Shown: positions 22,833 to 33,369 of the stretch, piece by piece
Layout: every line of letters starts with the position of its first letter
Numbering within the stretch: the first letter of the stretch is position 1
DNA from: Castor canadensis
Lineage: Eukaryota > Chordata > Mammalia > Rodentia > Castoridae
Reading direction: 5' to 3'
Length of the DNA: 64,000 bases
Assembly: GCF_047511655.1 (NCBI RefSeq)
Contig: NC_133391.1
Span: forward strand, 132,526,906-132,590,905
The notes under the pieces: generated by a model
What the model saw: only the letters and a program-made list of their open reading frames with translations
Database searches by the model: none
What the model was told of the DNA's origin: nothing
Position numbers and translations under genes: made by a program

Positions 22833-23033
22833 CCGAGCGTCAGTGGTTCGTGCCTGTAATCCTAGCTACTCAGGAGGCAGAGATCAGGGGGATTGTGGCT
22901 TGAAGCCAACCTGGGCAAATAGTTTGTGAGACCATATTTCAAAAAAACCCATCACAAAAAAATGGCTGGTGAAGTGGCTCAAGGTGTAGGCTGTGAGTTC
23001 AAGCTCCAGTACTGCAAAAATAAAAAATAAAAA
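22833..23033 (+). repeat. dimeric B1 + tRNA-like SINE
   Basis: Complete order: 'cctgtaatcctagctactca' head, 'aaacccatcacaaaaaaatg' linker, tRNA-like 'ggctggtgaagtggctcaag', A-rich tail. Confidence 0.92.
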
Positions 23034-23087
23034 TGCTGAATAAGACTTCATTGTATGGATACCCCAAAGTTTATTTATCCACCCCAA

Positions 23088-23170
23088 CTTTTCCGTGGAG
23101 TACTGGAGTTTGAATCCAGGACCTCCGCACTTGCTAAGCTGTACTGCTTGAGCCACACCCCCAGCCCTTT
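23088..23170 (-). repeat. tRNA-like SINE unit
   Basis: 'gtactggagtttgaatccag', 'cttgagccacacccccagcc' reversed. Confidence 0.85.
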
Positions 23171-23590
23171 TTATCCACTATCAAGGGACATCTTGGTCTC
23201 ATCCAGCTTTAGGCACTCATAAATAAAATTGCTATCAACTTTCAAGTTCAGGTTTTTGTATGGACATGTTTTCAACTCCTTTGGGTAAATACCTAGGAGC
23301 ATATTTGTTGGATTTGTATGGTAAGAGTATATTTATCTTGGTAAGAAATGGCCATGAACTGACTGGACAATTTGCATTCCCATCAGTTTTGAAAATCTAC
23401 TTTAGTACTCTTATTCCTTGGTTCTTAAGTTCACAGGGTACATATATACTCAATGTCTTGAATTCTCTTATGAACCAGTTTTACCATCTTGATGGTTTCC
23501 TAATTAACGAGGTAAATACATCTTTGACAGGTGCTTACTTTAACATTTGTATTGAGGGTCATGTTTTTCACTTTCTAAAAATTATACTTT

Positions 23591-24297
23591 GACAATAATA
23601 GCCCACCAATTTTTTTTCCCACATGGAAGATGACCCAACTAGTCTTCCACAGGAAGAAAAGTCTTTTGTCATTTTTCTAGCTGTGATAATGACCACACTG
23701 AGACTTCCTAGCTCCCATGTAAACTGCTCAACAACACTTTGAAAAGCTAATCTTTCACAAATGCAAAACAGCACCCAGTGAACGTTCCAGTGTACTGACC
23801 TACAGGTTAATTTAAAAAATATTCAAACATGGAAACCAGTTAATGGATAATTGCTAAATCACCCTGGTATAAATCTGATAAAAGTAAAACTTCAAGACAC
23901 AGTCTTCTTTTTCTATGTATTTTCAATTTCATGGACTCTGTTCTAGGATAAAATTGAATTCAGCCCTATACAACTGGGTTATCGCCAAGAAATAAAACTT
24001 TCAGGGGTTGGAGTCCTGCAAACTGAATTCTGACACTTCCCAGAGCTTGCACAGGCAGGGCAGAGGGAGTAGAATTACCATCTGGTAGTCAGCAAGGCTA
24101 CAGTGCGTGGTTTGAATGTCAAGGGCATTCCTGGGCTTGCTGCAAACCTCATTCTGATTCTTCCATTTTCAGACTGTTGAACTGGTCTATTTCTCTGCAG
24201 TTTTAAGTTATTCCAGACCATGATAGAATGATTCGCTCTTCCCACCCTCCTCAGATGTGGAACCACCAGGAGGGCTGGCCCTGTGTACATGGAACTT

Positions 24298-24299
<2 letters not shown>
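23591..24299. other. intergenic, nothing recognised
   Basis: No gene or nameable repeat. Confidence 0.4.

Positions 24300-24339
<40 letters not shown>
24300..24339. repeat. (CA)n microsatellite
   Basis: About 20 uninterrupted CA units. Confidence 0.95.
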
Positions 24340-24342
<3 letters not shown>

Positions 24343-24489
24343 CAACTAATGTAAAGGTCCCAACATAAACATTAGTTCTCATGAGTGTTCCAGGGTTTTT
24401 AAAGGGTTTGGTGCCATTAAAAAAAAAAAAATAAGGTCAGCTTGTGGTAGTTACAATCCTGTTCCTGTTTCATGTTTAAAAAAGAAAAA

Positions 24490-24602
24490 CAGGGCTGGAG
24501 ATGTAGCTTAGTGGTATAGCACTTGCCTAGTATATGCAAGGCTCTGGGCTTGACCCTCAGCACTGCCAGAAAAAAAAAATATATATATATATATGTATAT
24601 AC
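24490..24602 (+). repeat. ID-like SINE with (TA)n tail
   Basis: 'gctggagatgtagcttagtg', 'gcacttgcctagtatatgca' and 'accctcagcactgcc' lead to an A run that passes into TA repeats at 24577-24602. Confidence 0.9.
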
Positions 24603-26765
24603 AAATGGAAATCATACTCGTTTCTTCCTTCCACAGCAATGTGAAGTTCCAAAAAATAGAAAGAATCCCTTAGCTTGCCTCATTGGTAGAAATGCCTGGT
24701 TGGAACATTCCTTTGGCTACTTGAGCTCAAAACTGCATACCTCTGGACTAAAGCATCCTTGGTGCAGTCTCCTGTCTCAGAACTGACTGAGAACTGTCTA
24801 GAGAGATAGGAGGACTCTGTGCAAAAACCCCAGAGAAAACAACACCAAACCACACCTGGCCCCACAGGGAGGCTGAATTTCCAGAGGGAAAGCATAGCCT
24901 CTGAAGTTGGAAGCATCCCTTAGAGGCTGCTCTTTTTATTTTGCCTGCAGAGTGCCGAGCAGGTAACCTTTGCCTTCACAAGAGTGCTCGTCTATATCTC
25001 TATCATATTCAAGGAAAGGTAGGGAATTCTCTTGCCTGTGAAATGGGACAGTTGTATGACACACTGAGGCAGCCTTGTCCAAGTTTCCATCCAACCCCTG
25101 ACAGTGGAGAAGCCCTCTCTAGGGGAAGCAGAAAAGCTGAGGGGCTGTTCTATCTGGGATACTTGTGTCCCAGGTCATTTGCCTGCATCAGCTTGTGCTT
25201 ACGTGTTGTTTTATTTGGCAGTGATCAAGCAAGGAAATCAAGGGTATATTAAGAATACTAACGGACACTTGAACTTCCTGGGTACACCATGTCCTTGTAC
25301 CCGAGTGCTGAACAGGATTTTTAGAAAGGATTATTTGTACATGAGTGCAAATGAGACTAAAAATTGCCACAAACTTAAATCATCCATTTTCCTTTGTCCC
25401 AGAAAAACATAGTTTTGTCTTTGTGGCATTTGAATCAATTCTTCTTTCCTTTCCTAATTTTGGCGTTTGAAAAGGTTTTATGTCATGAAGTGACTTTATT
25501 TATGTGTTCTGCAACCCTTGCCACAAAGCCTGAGGGCATACCAATTAAAAACACAAAAGAGAAGAAATGAAGCAATTTGGTAATTTTCCATCAATGAAAC
25601 CGTTTCCATCAGCAAAGCTCCTTTGCAAAATGATAGTGTTGTTTGGTGACTCAAATGCCATAAATCTGCTGGTCTTTCTGGTTTTGCAGTGAAAATCCCA
25701 CCTGCTGTGGTCTTGATTGTTGACGTGACAGCCTTTTCTGGTTCTCTCTGCCCATCCCTCCTTTGTTAGAAAAAGGAGTGAGCCCGGGCTGTGGGTGCTG
25801 AGAAAACAGAGGTGCAGGCCGGAGTCTCCTGAAAGTCGTACTATTTATGGATTATGGAGCTATGGAATTCAAATTCTGGGACAGTGGAAGACTGCTGCAA
25901 AAGTTTTCTGGACATATGAAAATCTGCCCTCAAGAGAGTGTACCAGAGAAAGGCTCTCTGAGATGAGGAGGTGGTGTTCATATTTTTATATCAGATGGTC
26001 AACATTTCTGAGAAAAACCAAGCAGGAACTCTTCTGAGAAATAAACTGTTATCATAGAGTTGAAGACTCAAATCTCATGCTCCCCAAACCTGCCAAACCC
26101 CCTGCTTGTTTAAAATGGACTCTGGCTTGGGATTCTTACAAATAAATGGAGAAGTGTCCTCTGCTCCAGGGACCTTAAGGGTCAGCAGTTTGTATGATTA
26201 ATACAGTGGTAATAACACATTCGGTGGAAAACCCCAGCGAAAGCAATCTATGTATCTATCCTTGAAGTCCCTCCACCCCCTTCTTTTGGCTTTCTTAAGC
26301 AGTCTGGTTCATCTCATTACATTTTTGGCATTCTGAAATGCATTATTTAATAAGTGGAGAGAGTAAATGGAAGCTAGATTTCCCCCTCCAAAGTTAAAAA
26401 AAAAAAAGGGAAGAAAAGGAGAGAGGGGCTAGAAAGCAACCAGAAAATGTTAGGCATTTACATTACCTCATCTAATCCCTGAAAACTCCTTCTGACTCTC
26501 TACCTTATCCTTCTTTTTTAGTTATATCCACATAGAATATAATTTATTAGAGCAGAAATAATTTTCTTACATCTTTCATGGTTCCATCAGCTAGAAACAA
26601 CCATTGGATCATGTAAATCTTTTTCTGTGCTGAAATTTTAGTATTTTGTATTGCAAATTATATGTATCATATTATATTCTAAATTAAATTGTATTAAAAT
26701 ATAATCTATTATAAATCAGCATGCTTACTATGCTATAAACAATTCACATACAGAAACGATAAAGG
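24603..26765. other. repeat-poor intergenic stretch
   Basis: About 2.2 kb without a SINE or recognisable L1. Frames of 60-103 codons (e.g. 24941-25252) overlap on several frames and carry no recognisable domain. An A-tract lies at 26397-26407. No gene is supported. Confidence 0.45.
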
Positions 26766-26985
26766 AGCAGGGCACCATGGTTCACATCTGTATTCCTAGC
26801 TATTTGGGAGGATGAGATCAAGATGATCTCAGTTTGAGGCCAGCCAGAGAAAATAGTTTTCAAGACCCTCAATTCCAAAATAACTAGAGCAAAATGGACT
26901 GGAGATAAGGCTCAAGTGGTAAAGCTCCTGCTTTGTAAGCCCAAAGCCCTGAGTTCAAACCCCAGTCCCACCAAAAAAAAAGAAA
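26766..26985 (+). repeat. dimeric B1 + tRNA-like SINE
   Basis: 'gggcaccatggttcacatct' head; tRNA-like 'ggactggagataaggctcaa', 'ccctgagttcaaaccccagt' and an A9 tail. Confidence 0.9.
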
Positions 26986-27161
26986 TGAATATAGGAGAAA
27001 TTAATATTTCCTGTAATCCAACCCTAGAGCTCACGACTGTGAAAAGCTTGATATACAGATGTACATATATATAATCTGTTATACACACTGATTATCTTGA
27101 TATATACTATCCAGTATCTAATATGTATCTTACATATTTTTTATTATATATTCTTACCTGA

Positions 27162-27163
<2 letters not shown>

Positions 27164-27204
<41 letters not shown>

Positions 27205-27407
27205 TATTGGGGTTGAAACTCAGAGCCTCATGCTTGCTAGGCAGGCACAGTACACTTGAGCCACTCTGCCAGCCCATTTTTGCATTGGGTATTTTCAAGA
27301 TAGGATCTTGTGAATTATTTTCCCAGGCTGGCTTTGAACCACAATCTTCCTGATCTCTGCCTCCTGAGTAGCTAGGATTATAGGTGTGAGCCACTGGTGC
27401 CCTGCCA
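27164..27407 (-). repeat. (GT)n tract plus dimeric SINE
   Basis: About 19 GT units (27164-27202) occupy the tail position of a minus-strand dimeric SINE (27203-27407), whose tRNA-like ('catgcttgctaggcaggcac') and 7SL-like ('gcctcctgagtagctaggat') parts are both present. Confidence 0.92.
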
Positions 27408-27429
27408 ATTTATTTGATTTTTTTAACCA

Positions 27430-27800
27430 AATGGTTTATAGTATGTTTTCTGTTCTGTAATTTGTTTTTTCCCTATACAACAATATATCCAGACATCTTC
27501 AAAGTCCAAATACATATATCTACTCCATTTTAAAATGACTACATAATATTCCATTGTATGAACATATTATACTCTTTCATCTAATCTCTACCGGTAAACA
27601 GTTGTTACTTCTAAGTTTTTGCTATTATAAACAATGCAGTGGACATTTTGTATATTTATCTTTGCACACCTGTTTGGGAAGTGGAATTTTGAATCAAAGG
27701 ATATGAGGCACATATGTTTATATATAATCATAATTACATCATATATAACTGTATCTTCCTCTACTTCTACTAAATAGTACACCATTTTACATTACATTAA
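27430..27800 (-). mobile_element. ancient L1 fragment
   Basis: Reversed L1M phrases: 'acataatattccattgtatg', 'tttttgctattataaacaat', 'gcacacctgtttgggaagtg'. Confidence 0.7.
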
Positions 27801-28205
27801 CATTGTACATTCACTTTAACGGCTGCATATCCCTTCAAGTGAATCCATACTAAGTCATATAAATATAACTAATCAAGTAATTGGAGCTTATCCTAATCAA
27901 ACTTACAAATAGTATAAATAAGATACTTATCCCTCACTGTTTTTAACTATTAACACTTGTGGCTATCTTAAATCATATTCTGAGTGAGGACTCAAACTGG
28001 CTATAAAATGTATCTTGCTGAAGACAAAATAATATGTGATTTTAAAAACTGCATTATATTTTTAAAGGTAGGAAAAAGACAAAAAAGATAAAAGTAGACA
28101 AAGGGTTGCATTCTGCTGAAGATATAAATCAATATTTCAAAGATGAAAAATTATTTAATAGCAATTCCAAGCCACAATAAACTATATTTCAGTGAAAAAT
28201 CTTGT
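27801..28205. other. intergenic, nothing recognised
   Basis: AT-rich, no gene signal. Confidence 0.4.
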
Positions 28206-28545
28206 GTTGTGTTTTGTTTGAACCCAGGGCTTTGTGCTTGTTAGGCAGACATTCTACTCTCTTGAACCATACCACCCCTCCCAACTTCCCCTCATTTGCT
28301 TTTAGGTATTTTTCAAATGGGGTCCTGCTATGTCTATGGCCATACCACCCTGAACATGCCCGATCTCATCAAATAGGATCCTGCATTTATGCCCAGGCAG
28401 GTTTGGACCATGGATCCTCTATTTATACCTCCCACCATACCCAGCTTTGTTGATTGACATGGGGTCTCTAGAACTTTTTGCTTAGGCTGGCCTTGAACTT
28501 GGATGCTCCTAATCACTACCTTCCAAGTAGCTAGGATTACAGGTG
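28206..28545 (-). repeat. three-part SINE carrying a 5S rRNA insertion
   Basis: On plus: tRNA-like unit reversed ('gaacccagggctttgtgctt'), first B1 unit reversed (about 28300-28445, interrupted by the 5S fragment) and second B1 unit reversed ('ttgcttaggctggccttgaa', 'gtagctaggattacaggtgt'). Removing 28329-28370 plus one copy of the flanking repeat restores a continuous B1 unit. Confidence 0.82.
28332..28370 (+). pseudogene. 5S rRNA 5'-end retropseudogene (39 nt)
   Basis: Starts exactly at the first base of 5S rRNA ('gtctatggccataccaccct') and ends at 'cgatctcatc'. By my count 35 of 39 bases agree with the mammalian 5S I remember, and all four differences are C-to-T or G-to-A at or beside CpG sites. 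Flanks 'aaatggggtcctgc' (28315-28328) and 'aaataggatcctgc' (28371-28384) match at 12 of 14. There is no A tail, and the 3' two thirds of 5S are missing. Confidence 0.82.
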
Positions 28546-28555
28546 TGCAAAAAAT

Positions 28556-28668
28556 TTTGTGTTTTGAGACAGGGTCTCTTTATGTAGCCTAGGCTGGCCT
28601 TGAACTGCAGTTCCTCCTGCTTCAGCCTCCCAAGTGTGAAAATTACAGGCGTGTACCCCACACCCTGC
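28556..28668 (-). repeat. B1-type SINE
   Basis: 'ttttgagacagggtctcttt', 'gcctaggctggccttgaact', 'gcttcagcctcccaagtgtg' reversed. Confidence 0.9.
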
Positions 28669-28703
28669 CTTTAGAAAAATCTTTTTTAAAACTAGTCACA
28701 TCA

Positions 28704-28795
28704 AAGGGCTTAGGCATAGCTCAGTGGTAAAGCACTTACCAAGCAGGCATGAAGCTGGGGATTTAATCCCCAGTACCATAAACAAAAACAAGACA
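28704..28795 (+). repeat. ID-like SINE
   Basis: 'ggcatagctcagtggtaaag', 'cacttaccaagcaggcatga', 'ggatttaatccccagtacca'. Confidence 0.88.
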
Positions 28796-29258
28796 AAATA
28801 AAATCACATTCAGAGCAAGAGAAAGTCTCTGGCTAAAATGATCTATCAATAGTTAATCTAGGAAACACAGTGTTTTCTGATTGTGTTTGCTGACTTATTT
28901 ATGTGGACAGTGTTCATGAAGGTGTGTCAGATGATAGCTTTAGATATTTTCATACCATCATTGTCAGGCTTATGGTTAAAATGTATTAAATGTGTGTCTC
29001 CAAACTGCATTAAATGAGATCAAGAACCTGCTTCCTAGAAACATTACACATATTGCACTCTGAAACCCTGGAAGCTTTTATTAATTTATTTTATGTAAAG
29101 CACTATCCAGAACCCACTATTGTCAAGTACGAAAAAGCATAACCCTTTTTCAAATAAAATTGCACATAGAAACTTAATACATTAAAAAAAAAAAACATTA
29201 AATGAAAACCTGCCCTGCTCTAAGGTAGATCGAAGCTCAGAGTCCACTTCTTCTTAAG
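28796..29258. other. intergenic, nothing recognised
   Basis: No gene or nameable repeat. An A-tract lies at 29184-29194. Confidence 0.4.
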
Positions 29259-29327
29259 GAGAGTTTTCTTTATTTTTGGTGGTACTGGGGTTTGAACTCA
29301 GGGCCTCGTGCTTGCTAGGCAGGCTGG

Positions 29328-29391
29328 AAATGTTCATTGTGTGAAATCTTCTGGGTGTAGGCCAGATGCTTTATAGTTAAGCTACATTTTG
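29328..29391 (-). pseudogene. mitochondrial tRNA-Val copy, 3' end clipped
   Basis: Minus-strand 'caaaatgtagcttaactata' is the 5' acceptor arm and D arm, and 'ctggcctacacccag' is the anticodon arm with TAC. The 3' acceptor strand stops at 'cattt' where the SINE resumes, so the last bases are lost at the breakpoint. Confidence 0.85.
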
Positions 29392-30360
29392 ATGTTCCAA
29401 GCACACTTTCCAGTATGCTTACCTTGTTACGACTTATCTCCTCTTAATTTTTGTGGTAGTAGTTTATGTAGGTTTTGTAATAAAAATGTTGAGGAGGGTG
29501 ACGGGCGGTGTGTGTGTGTGTGCTTCATTGCTCGGTTCAATTGAGCTTTCTAAATTCAATTTACTGCTAAATCCTCCTTATCCTCTTCAGTTTCATAAGA
29601 GTTTCCATTGATTTTCTTAGGGTAGAAAATGTAGCCCATTTCTTCCCATCTCATTGGCTACACCTTGCCCTAACGTTTTTATGTTGTATGTTTTAGCTTA
29701 CTTTAAGTGCCTTAAGTAGGGTTTGCTGAAGATGGCGGCATGTAGGCTGACTTAGCAAGAGATGGTGAGGTGAATCGGGGTTTATCGATTATAGAACAGG
29801 CTCCTCTAGATGGATATAAAGCACCGCCAAGTCCTTTGAGTTTTAAGCTGTTGCTAGTAGTTCTCTGGCGAATATTTTTGTTGGGTTTACATGTTTAGGT
29901 TTATGGCTAAGCATAGTGGGGTATCTAATCCCAGTTTGGGTCTTAGCTGTCATATTATCAGATTTGTTAAGATTACTTTCGTAAGTTATTTTTTCTCTAG
30001 CTGTAGCTTTTTACGGCCTAGGTAAAGTTTATTCTTATTGGGGATCAGAAATTTTTAAACACGCTTTACGCCGAGGTTCATTAGTTTGGGTCTATCGTGT
30101 GACCGCGGTGGCTGGCACGAGATTTACCAACCCTTTAGTCAGTGTGATTTAGTCAAACTTTCGTTTATTGCTTAATTTTTATCATTGCTGTGTCCCGTGG
30201 GGGTGTGGTGAAGCAAAGCGTCTTCAGCTACAAGTTTGTGTGCTTGATGCTTGCTCCTTTTGGTCTATTAGATCTAGAGGGCATATTCACTGGGGCACGG
30301 AGAGTTGCTTGTGTAATTTCACTGAAAACTAATAAAAAGGCTAGGACCAAACCTCTATTT
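29392..30360 (-). pseudogene. mitochondrial 12S rRNA copy, full length
   Basis: About 969 bases, the usual length for rodent 12S. Diagnostic minus-strand motifs include 'gtgccagccaccgcggtca' (near 30105), 'aaactgggattagatacccc' (near 29920), 'cgcccgtcaccctcctcaac' and 'aagtcgtaacaaggtaagca' (near 29425). A GT-expanded stretch at about 29507-29522 departs from the normally invariant 'gtacacaccgcccgtcac'. It is a nuclear copy and not expected to be expressed as rRNA. Confidence 0.93.
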
Positions 30361-30428
30361 GTTTATGGGATTATGTAATCCATCTAGGCATTTTCAGTGC
30401 CTTGCTTTGATATATAAGCTACATAAAC
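30361..30428 (-). pseudogene. mitochondrial tRNA-Phe copy, complete
   Basis: 68 bases between 12S and the control region. The minus-strand acceptor arms 'gtttatg' and 'cataaac' pair fully, and the anticodon loop contains GAA ('gcactgaaaatgc'). It appears intact, although nuclear expression is not expected. Confidence 0.92.
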
Positions 30429-31124
30429 TTTTGTACTTGAAGTTACTTTCTTCTTTTATGTGGCTAATTATTTTAGGTATCTTACTAGTATGTAGGGAGG
30501 GAAGTATAGAGTTGGATCATGTGGTGGTTGGGATTTGTGTGTTGTGTAATTTAATTTACGAGATACTTAGATGGCACATTAATAAATTGAACGTATAAAA
30601 TAAAAAGTAAAATTATGGGGGTTTCGGGTAGATGTGCATGTAGAAGTTTGTGAGTAGAGCATGTTTCTTGTTTTTGGGGTTTGGCAAGAGTTAGTTATGG
30701 GGGGGTGGGGGGGTGCCCCTAGATACGTGTATACGTGTATTCGTATGCATGTATTGTTTTTTTCTTATGTCCATCAAGCACGGAGTTCTAACACCTCTTG
30801 ATTTTTATTATGCGGATAAAGAATACTGATTTAAAAGTCCAGCTACAATGGAATTGACTGAGACCATGCCTTGACGGCTATGCTGAGTCACAGCATCCCA
30901 AAATTTAAAAAATACCAAATGTATGACAAAGCAGTTATGTTCATCATGGGCCAGTCTAGTCATTAGTCCATCGAGATGTCTTATTTAAGGGGAAAGTGTG
31001 GGCGATCTTAGTTGCCATGGCCCTGAAGTAAGAACCAGATGCCAGGTATAGTTTCACTATAGAAACCCTCAAATTTAATGGGCCCGGAGCGAGAAGAGGG
31101 ACACTTTCCGAGCGGGTTGTTGGT
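30429..31124 (-). pseudogene. mitochondrial control region copy, partial
   Basis: About 700 bases comprising CSB3 (30667-30689), CSB2 (30696-30716, a G7-T-G7 run on plus), CSB1 (30764-30781, minus 'gcttgatggacataag') and much of the central domain ('ccccttaaataagacatctc'). The left domain next to tRNA-Pro is absent, so the fragment breaks inside the control region. Confidence 0.9.
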
Positions 31125-31294
31125 TTCACTGCTTAGTCACTCCACCAGCCCTGTATTGTGTTGTGTGTTCTCGAGATAGGGTCTCATGAACTATCTGTCT
31201 AGGCTGGCTTTGAACCATGATTATCCTGATCTCTGCCTCCTGAGTAGCTAGGATTACAGGCATTAGCCACCAGTGCCTGGTGAGAGTTTTCTTT

Positions 31295-31589
31295 TTTAAT
31301 GCCAAGGTTAAGGGAAATTCAGTTTAAACCAGAAAAATAGTACATTCACAAATATGATCAGACACAGTGAATAAGAATGAAACTAAAATTAATCCATCAT
31401 TTGGATTTTAGCAAGACTGTAACTACGAAGTTCCATCTTTCTACATATTAAGTACTATTTAATATATTTGTTTGAAAGACTATTCTCATCTACAATCCAT
31501 CTAGGAACAATAGGTTTAATTCTAGTAGAATGAGAGAAGACATAAACAGTTCAGACGTTTGGAACTAGAGTAGCCCTGTCTTTAAGCAC
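31295..31589. other. intergenic, nothing recognised
   Basis: Short AT-rich stretch after the NUMT/SINE block with no gene signal. Confidence 0.4.
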
Positions 31590-31760
31590 TGCCTTAAAAA
31601 AATTGAGTCCAAAAACCACCCACATCAGAATCACCTTGTGATGTTAAAAATAGTGGTTTCTGTACTTCACCTTCAAAGATTCTTAATTAATATCTGGAGA
31701 GAATCCCAGGAATCTGTACTTTTTCAATAGTCTCCAACTGATGCCATTAAGAAGTTGGCA
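31590..31760 (+). mobile_element. MER5A-like (hAT) DNA transposon remnant
   Basis: Landmarks 'cacatcagaatcaccttgtg', 'ccaggaatctgtactttttc' and 'ctccaactgatgcc' follow the MER5A order. Confidence 0.6.
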
Positions 31761-32656
31761 AGAAGGAGTTCTTGAGATAACAGGAAATTCTTGGAGGCTA
31801 TGTGAAGAGCTCAGCTGCCAGTAAACTAGAAAACAGGTGCGTGCGTGGCATCCAAGAAGGGGTCAGTCCTGCAGTAGTGCAGGCTTGTTTGTTCTCTGGT
31901 CTAGGCTTCAATTTTTTCTCTGCCCTCCTCAGTATAGCAGGGGGCCTGACCATGTGGTCTGTTCCCTAAATGCATTCTGGCTGGGGTTAGCCAAGGACAG
32001 GTTCTAGCATGGGCAGATGGAAGAAACCAGAACACTTCTCCTCCTTCTAGGTCTTAGCTCCCTCCTCCTCTAGCTGCAACTGTGTCTTCATTGCAGTTCC
32101 AACTTCCATCAGACAAGAACTATAATAGTTCTTGCTCCCACCAGCTGACCACAGCCCCTGGGCTTTAATCATATCTTCTTCTCCCTCTATCCTTCCAGCC
32201 TGTAGTGGAAGTGCCATCTTGCTGCTACTGATATCTGTGATGCTTTAACATCACTTATTAGCATCTTGGCTACTCCATTCCCCATGTAACCAATTCTCCT
32301 TATCAAATTCCCTCTGTTCTAAATACTCAGAACCATTTCTCTTTTCCTTGTTGGATCTTGGCTGACACAGAACCCATCTACAGAACTAGGAAGGATTCAG
32401 AAACAGGCCTTCAGTCAGTTCTGGGGCAGGTGGGACTGGCAAGAAGAAGGCAGGCAGGGCCACAGTCATGGGGTAGGGTATATGCCTTAGAACTCTCCAA
32501 ATGTGTGAGGTAGCTTGGTGTAACCCATAGGCCAAAGTTCACAGGGGTATATAATGTCTTCTGAAAGCCTTACTAGAAGAGTAGTTGGATGTATATAGTT
32601 TGCAATGGAAATTATCTAATCAGATTGAAAGGGAAGAATTTGAAATAGATTCTTTT
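31761..32656. other. intergenic, mostly unassigned
   Basis: Possibly an old LTR or transposon tail near 32330-32370 ('ttggatcttggctgacacag'). No gene. Confidence 0.4.
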
Positions 32657-32750
32657 AGGGCTGGGGAGTGGTGCAAGTGGTAGAGCACCTGCCTAGCAAG
32701 CACAAGGCCCTGAGTTCAACCCCCAGTACTGCCAAAAAAAAAAAAAAAAA
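32657..32750 (+). repeat. tRNA-like SINE unit
   Basis: 'gagcacctgcctagcaagca', 'caaggccctgagttcaaccc', then a 17-A tail. A young-looking copy. Confidence 0.9.
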
Positions 32751-32885
32751 CCCAAAATATATGAAAAAGATTCATTTTCACCTTATCTATATTTCTCCCA
32801 TGAAAAGAAAATGAAAGGTTACTTTTCTAAAGTCAATTATTTTTATTTTTCAGCACCCTTAATATTATTAAATGTTAACAATCCA

Positions 32886-33220
32886 GCTGGGTACAGTGGC
32901 TTATGCATGTAATCCTAGCTGCTCAGGAGTCAGAGATTGGGAGGATCATGCTTAGAGGACAGCACAGGCAAAATGTTCATGAGACCCCATCTGAACCAAT
33001 AAAAATATGGGTATATTGATGCATGACTGTCATTCCAGTTATGTGGGAAAATTAAATAGGAGGGAGGATTCTGGTCCAAGCCAGCCTGTGTATAAATTCA
33101 AGAACCTATCTGAAAAACAACTAAAGCAAAAAGGGCTGGTGACATAGCTTGAATGATAGAGCACCTGCCTAGCAAGCACAAAGCCTTGAGTTCATACCCC
33201 AGTACAACCAAAAACTCTAA
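32886..33220 (+). repeat. three-part SINE (B1-B1-tRNA-like)
   Basis: First 7SL-like unit 'cttatgcatgtaatcctagc', second 'gactgtcattccagttatgt' to 'aagaacctatctg', then the tRNA-like unit 'gagcacctgcctagcaagca'. 'taacaat' at both edges may be a short target duplication. Confidence 0.85.
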
Positions 33221-33369
33221 CAATAAAAAAAGACAAAGGGAAGTTAGAGATCAAAAACAAGAAACAAGTAGGAGTAGGAGGCATATTTTTCTTAACTTTT
33301 ATAAAGAGATAGTAAGTAACCAGGTCCACTGGAAAGGAGATAAAGCTAGGGATCAACGTGGAGGCAACT

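Larger units (their letters stand above)
22030..23590 (-). mobile_element. ancient L1 3' end, interrupted by four SINEs
   Basis: The reversed L1M order runs 'gataaattgagcatgtggta', 'atgcctggcaaccactgatc', 'ttttagattggcttctttta', and then, after the SINEs, 'gggtaaatacctaggagcat' and 'tttgcattcccatcag'. The interruptions are at 22560-22660, 22718-22800, 22833-23031 and 23088-23170. Confidence 0.75.
29326..31124 (-). pseudogene. nuclear mitochondrial insertion (NUMT)
   Basis: A collinear 1.8 kb segment of rodent mitochondrial genome in reverse orientation: part of the control region, tRNA-Phe, 12S rRNA and most of tRNA-Val, with no rearrangement visible. It is embedded in nuclear SINE sequence on both sides, so it is a nuclear copy and not functional. 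High similarity to expected mitochondrial motifs suggests a fairly recent transfer. Confidence 0.95.
29259..31294 (-). repeat. dimeric SINE interrupted by mitochondrial DNA
   Basis: The left part (29272-29324) ends inside the tRNA-like unit at 'gcttgctaggcaggc'. The right part (about 31128-31280) resumes in the same unit at 'gcttagtcactccaccagcc' and continues through the 7SL-like unit to 'gccaccagtgcctgg'. Together they rebuild one minus-strand SINE with only a few bases lost. The SINE's own 13 bp target duplication 'gagagttttcttt' is at 29259-29271 and 31282-31294, outside the mitochondrial block. Confidence 0.93.

Noticed and set aside
29392..30428. Functional 12S rRNA and tRNA-Phe genes
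   Set aside because: The block sits in nuclear SINE sequence, the tRNA-Val end is clipped and a 12S invariant motif is altered, so it is a nuclear copy.
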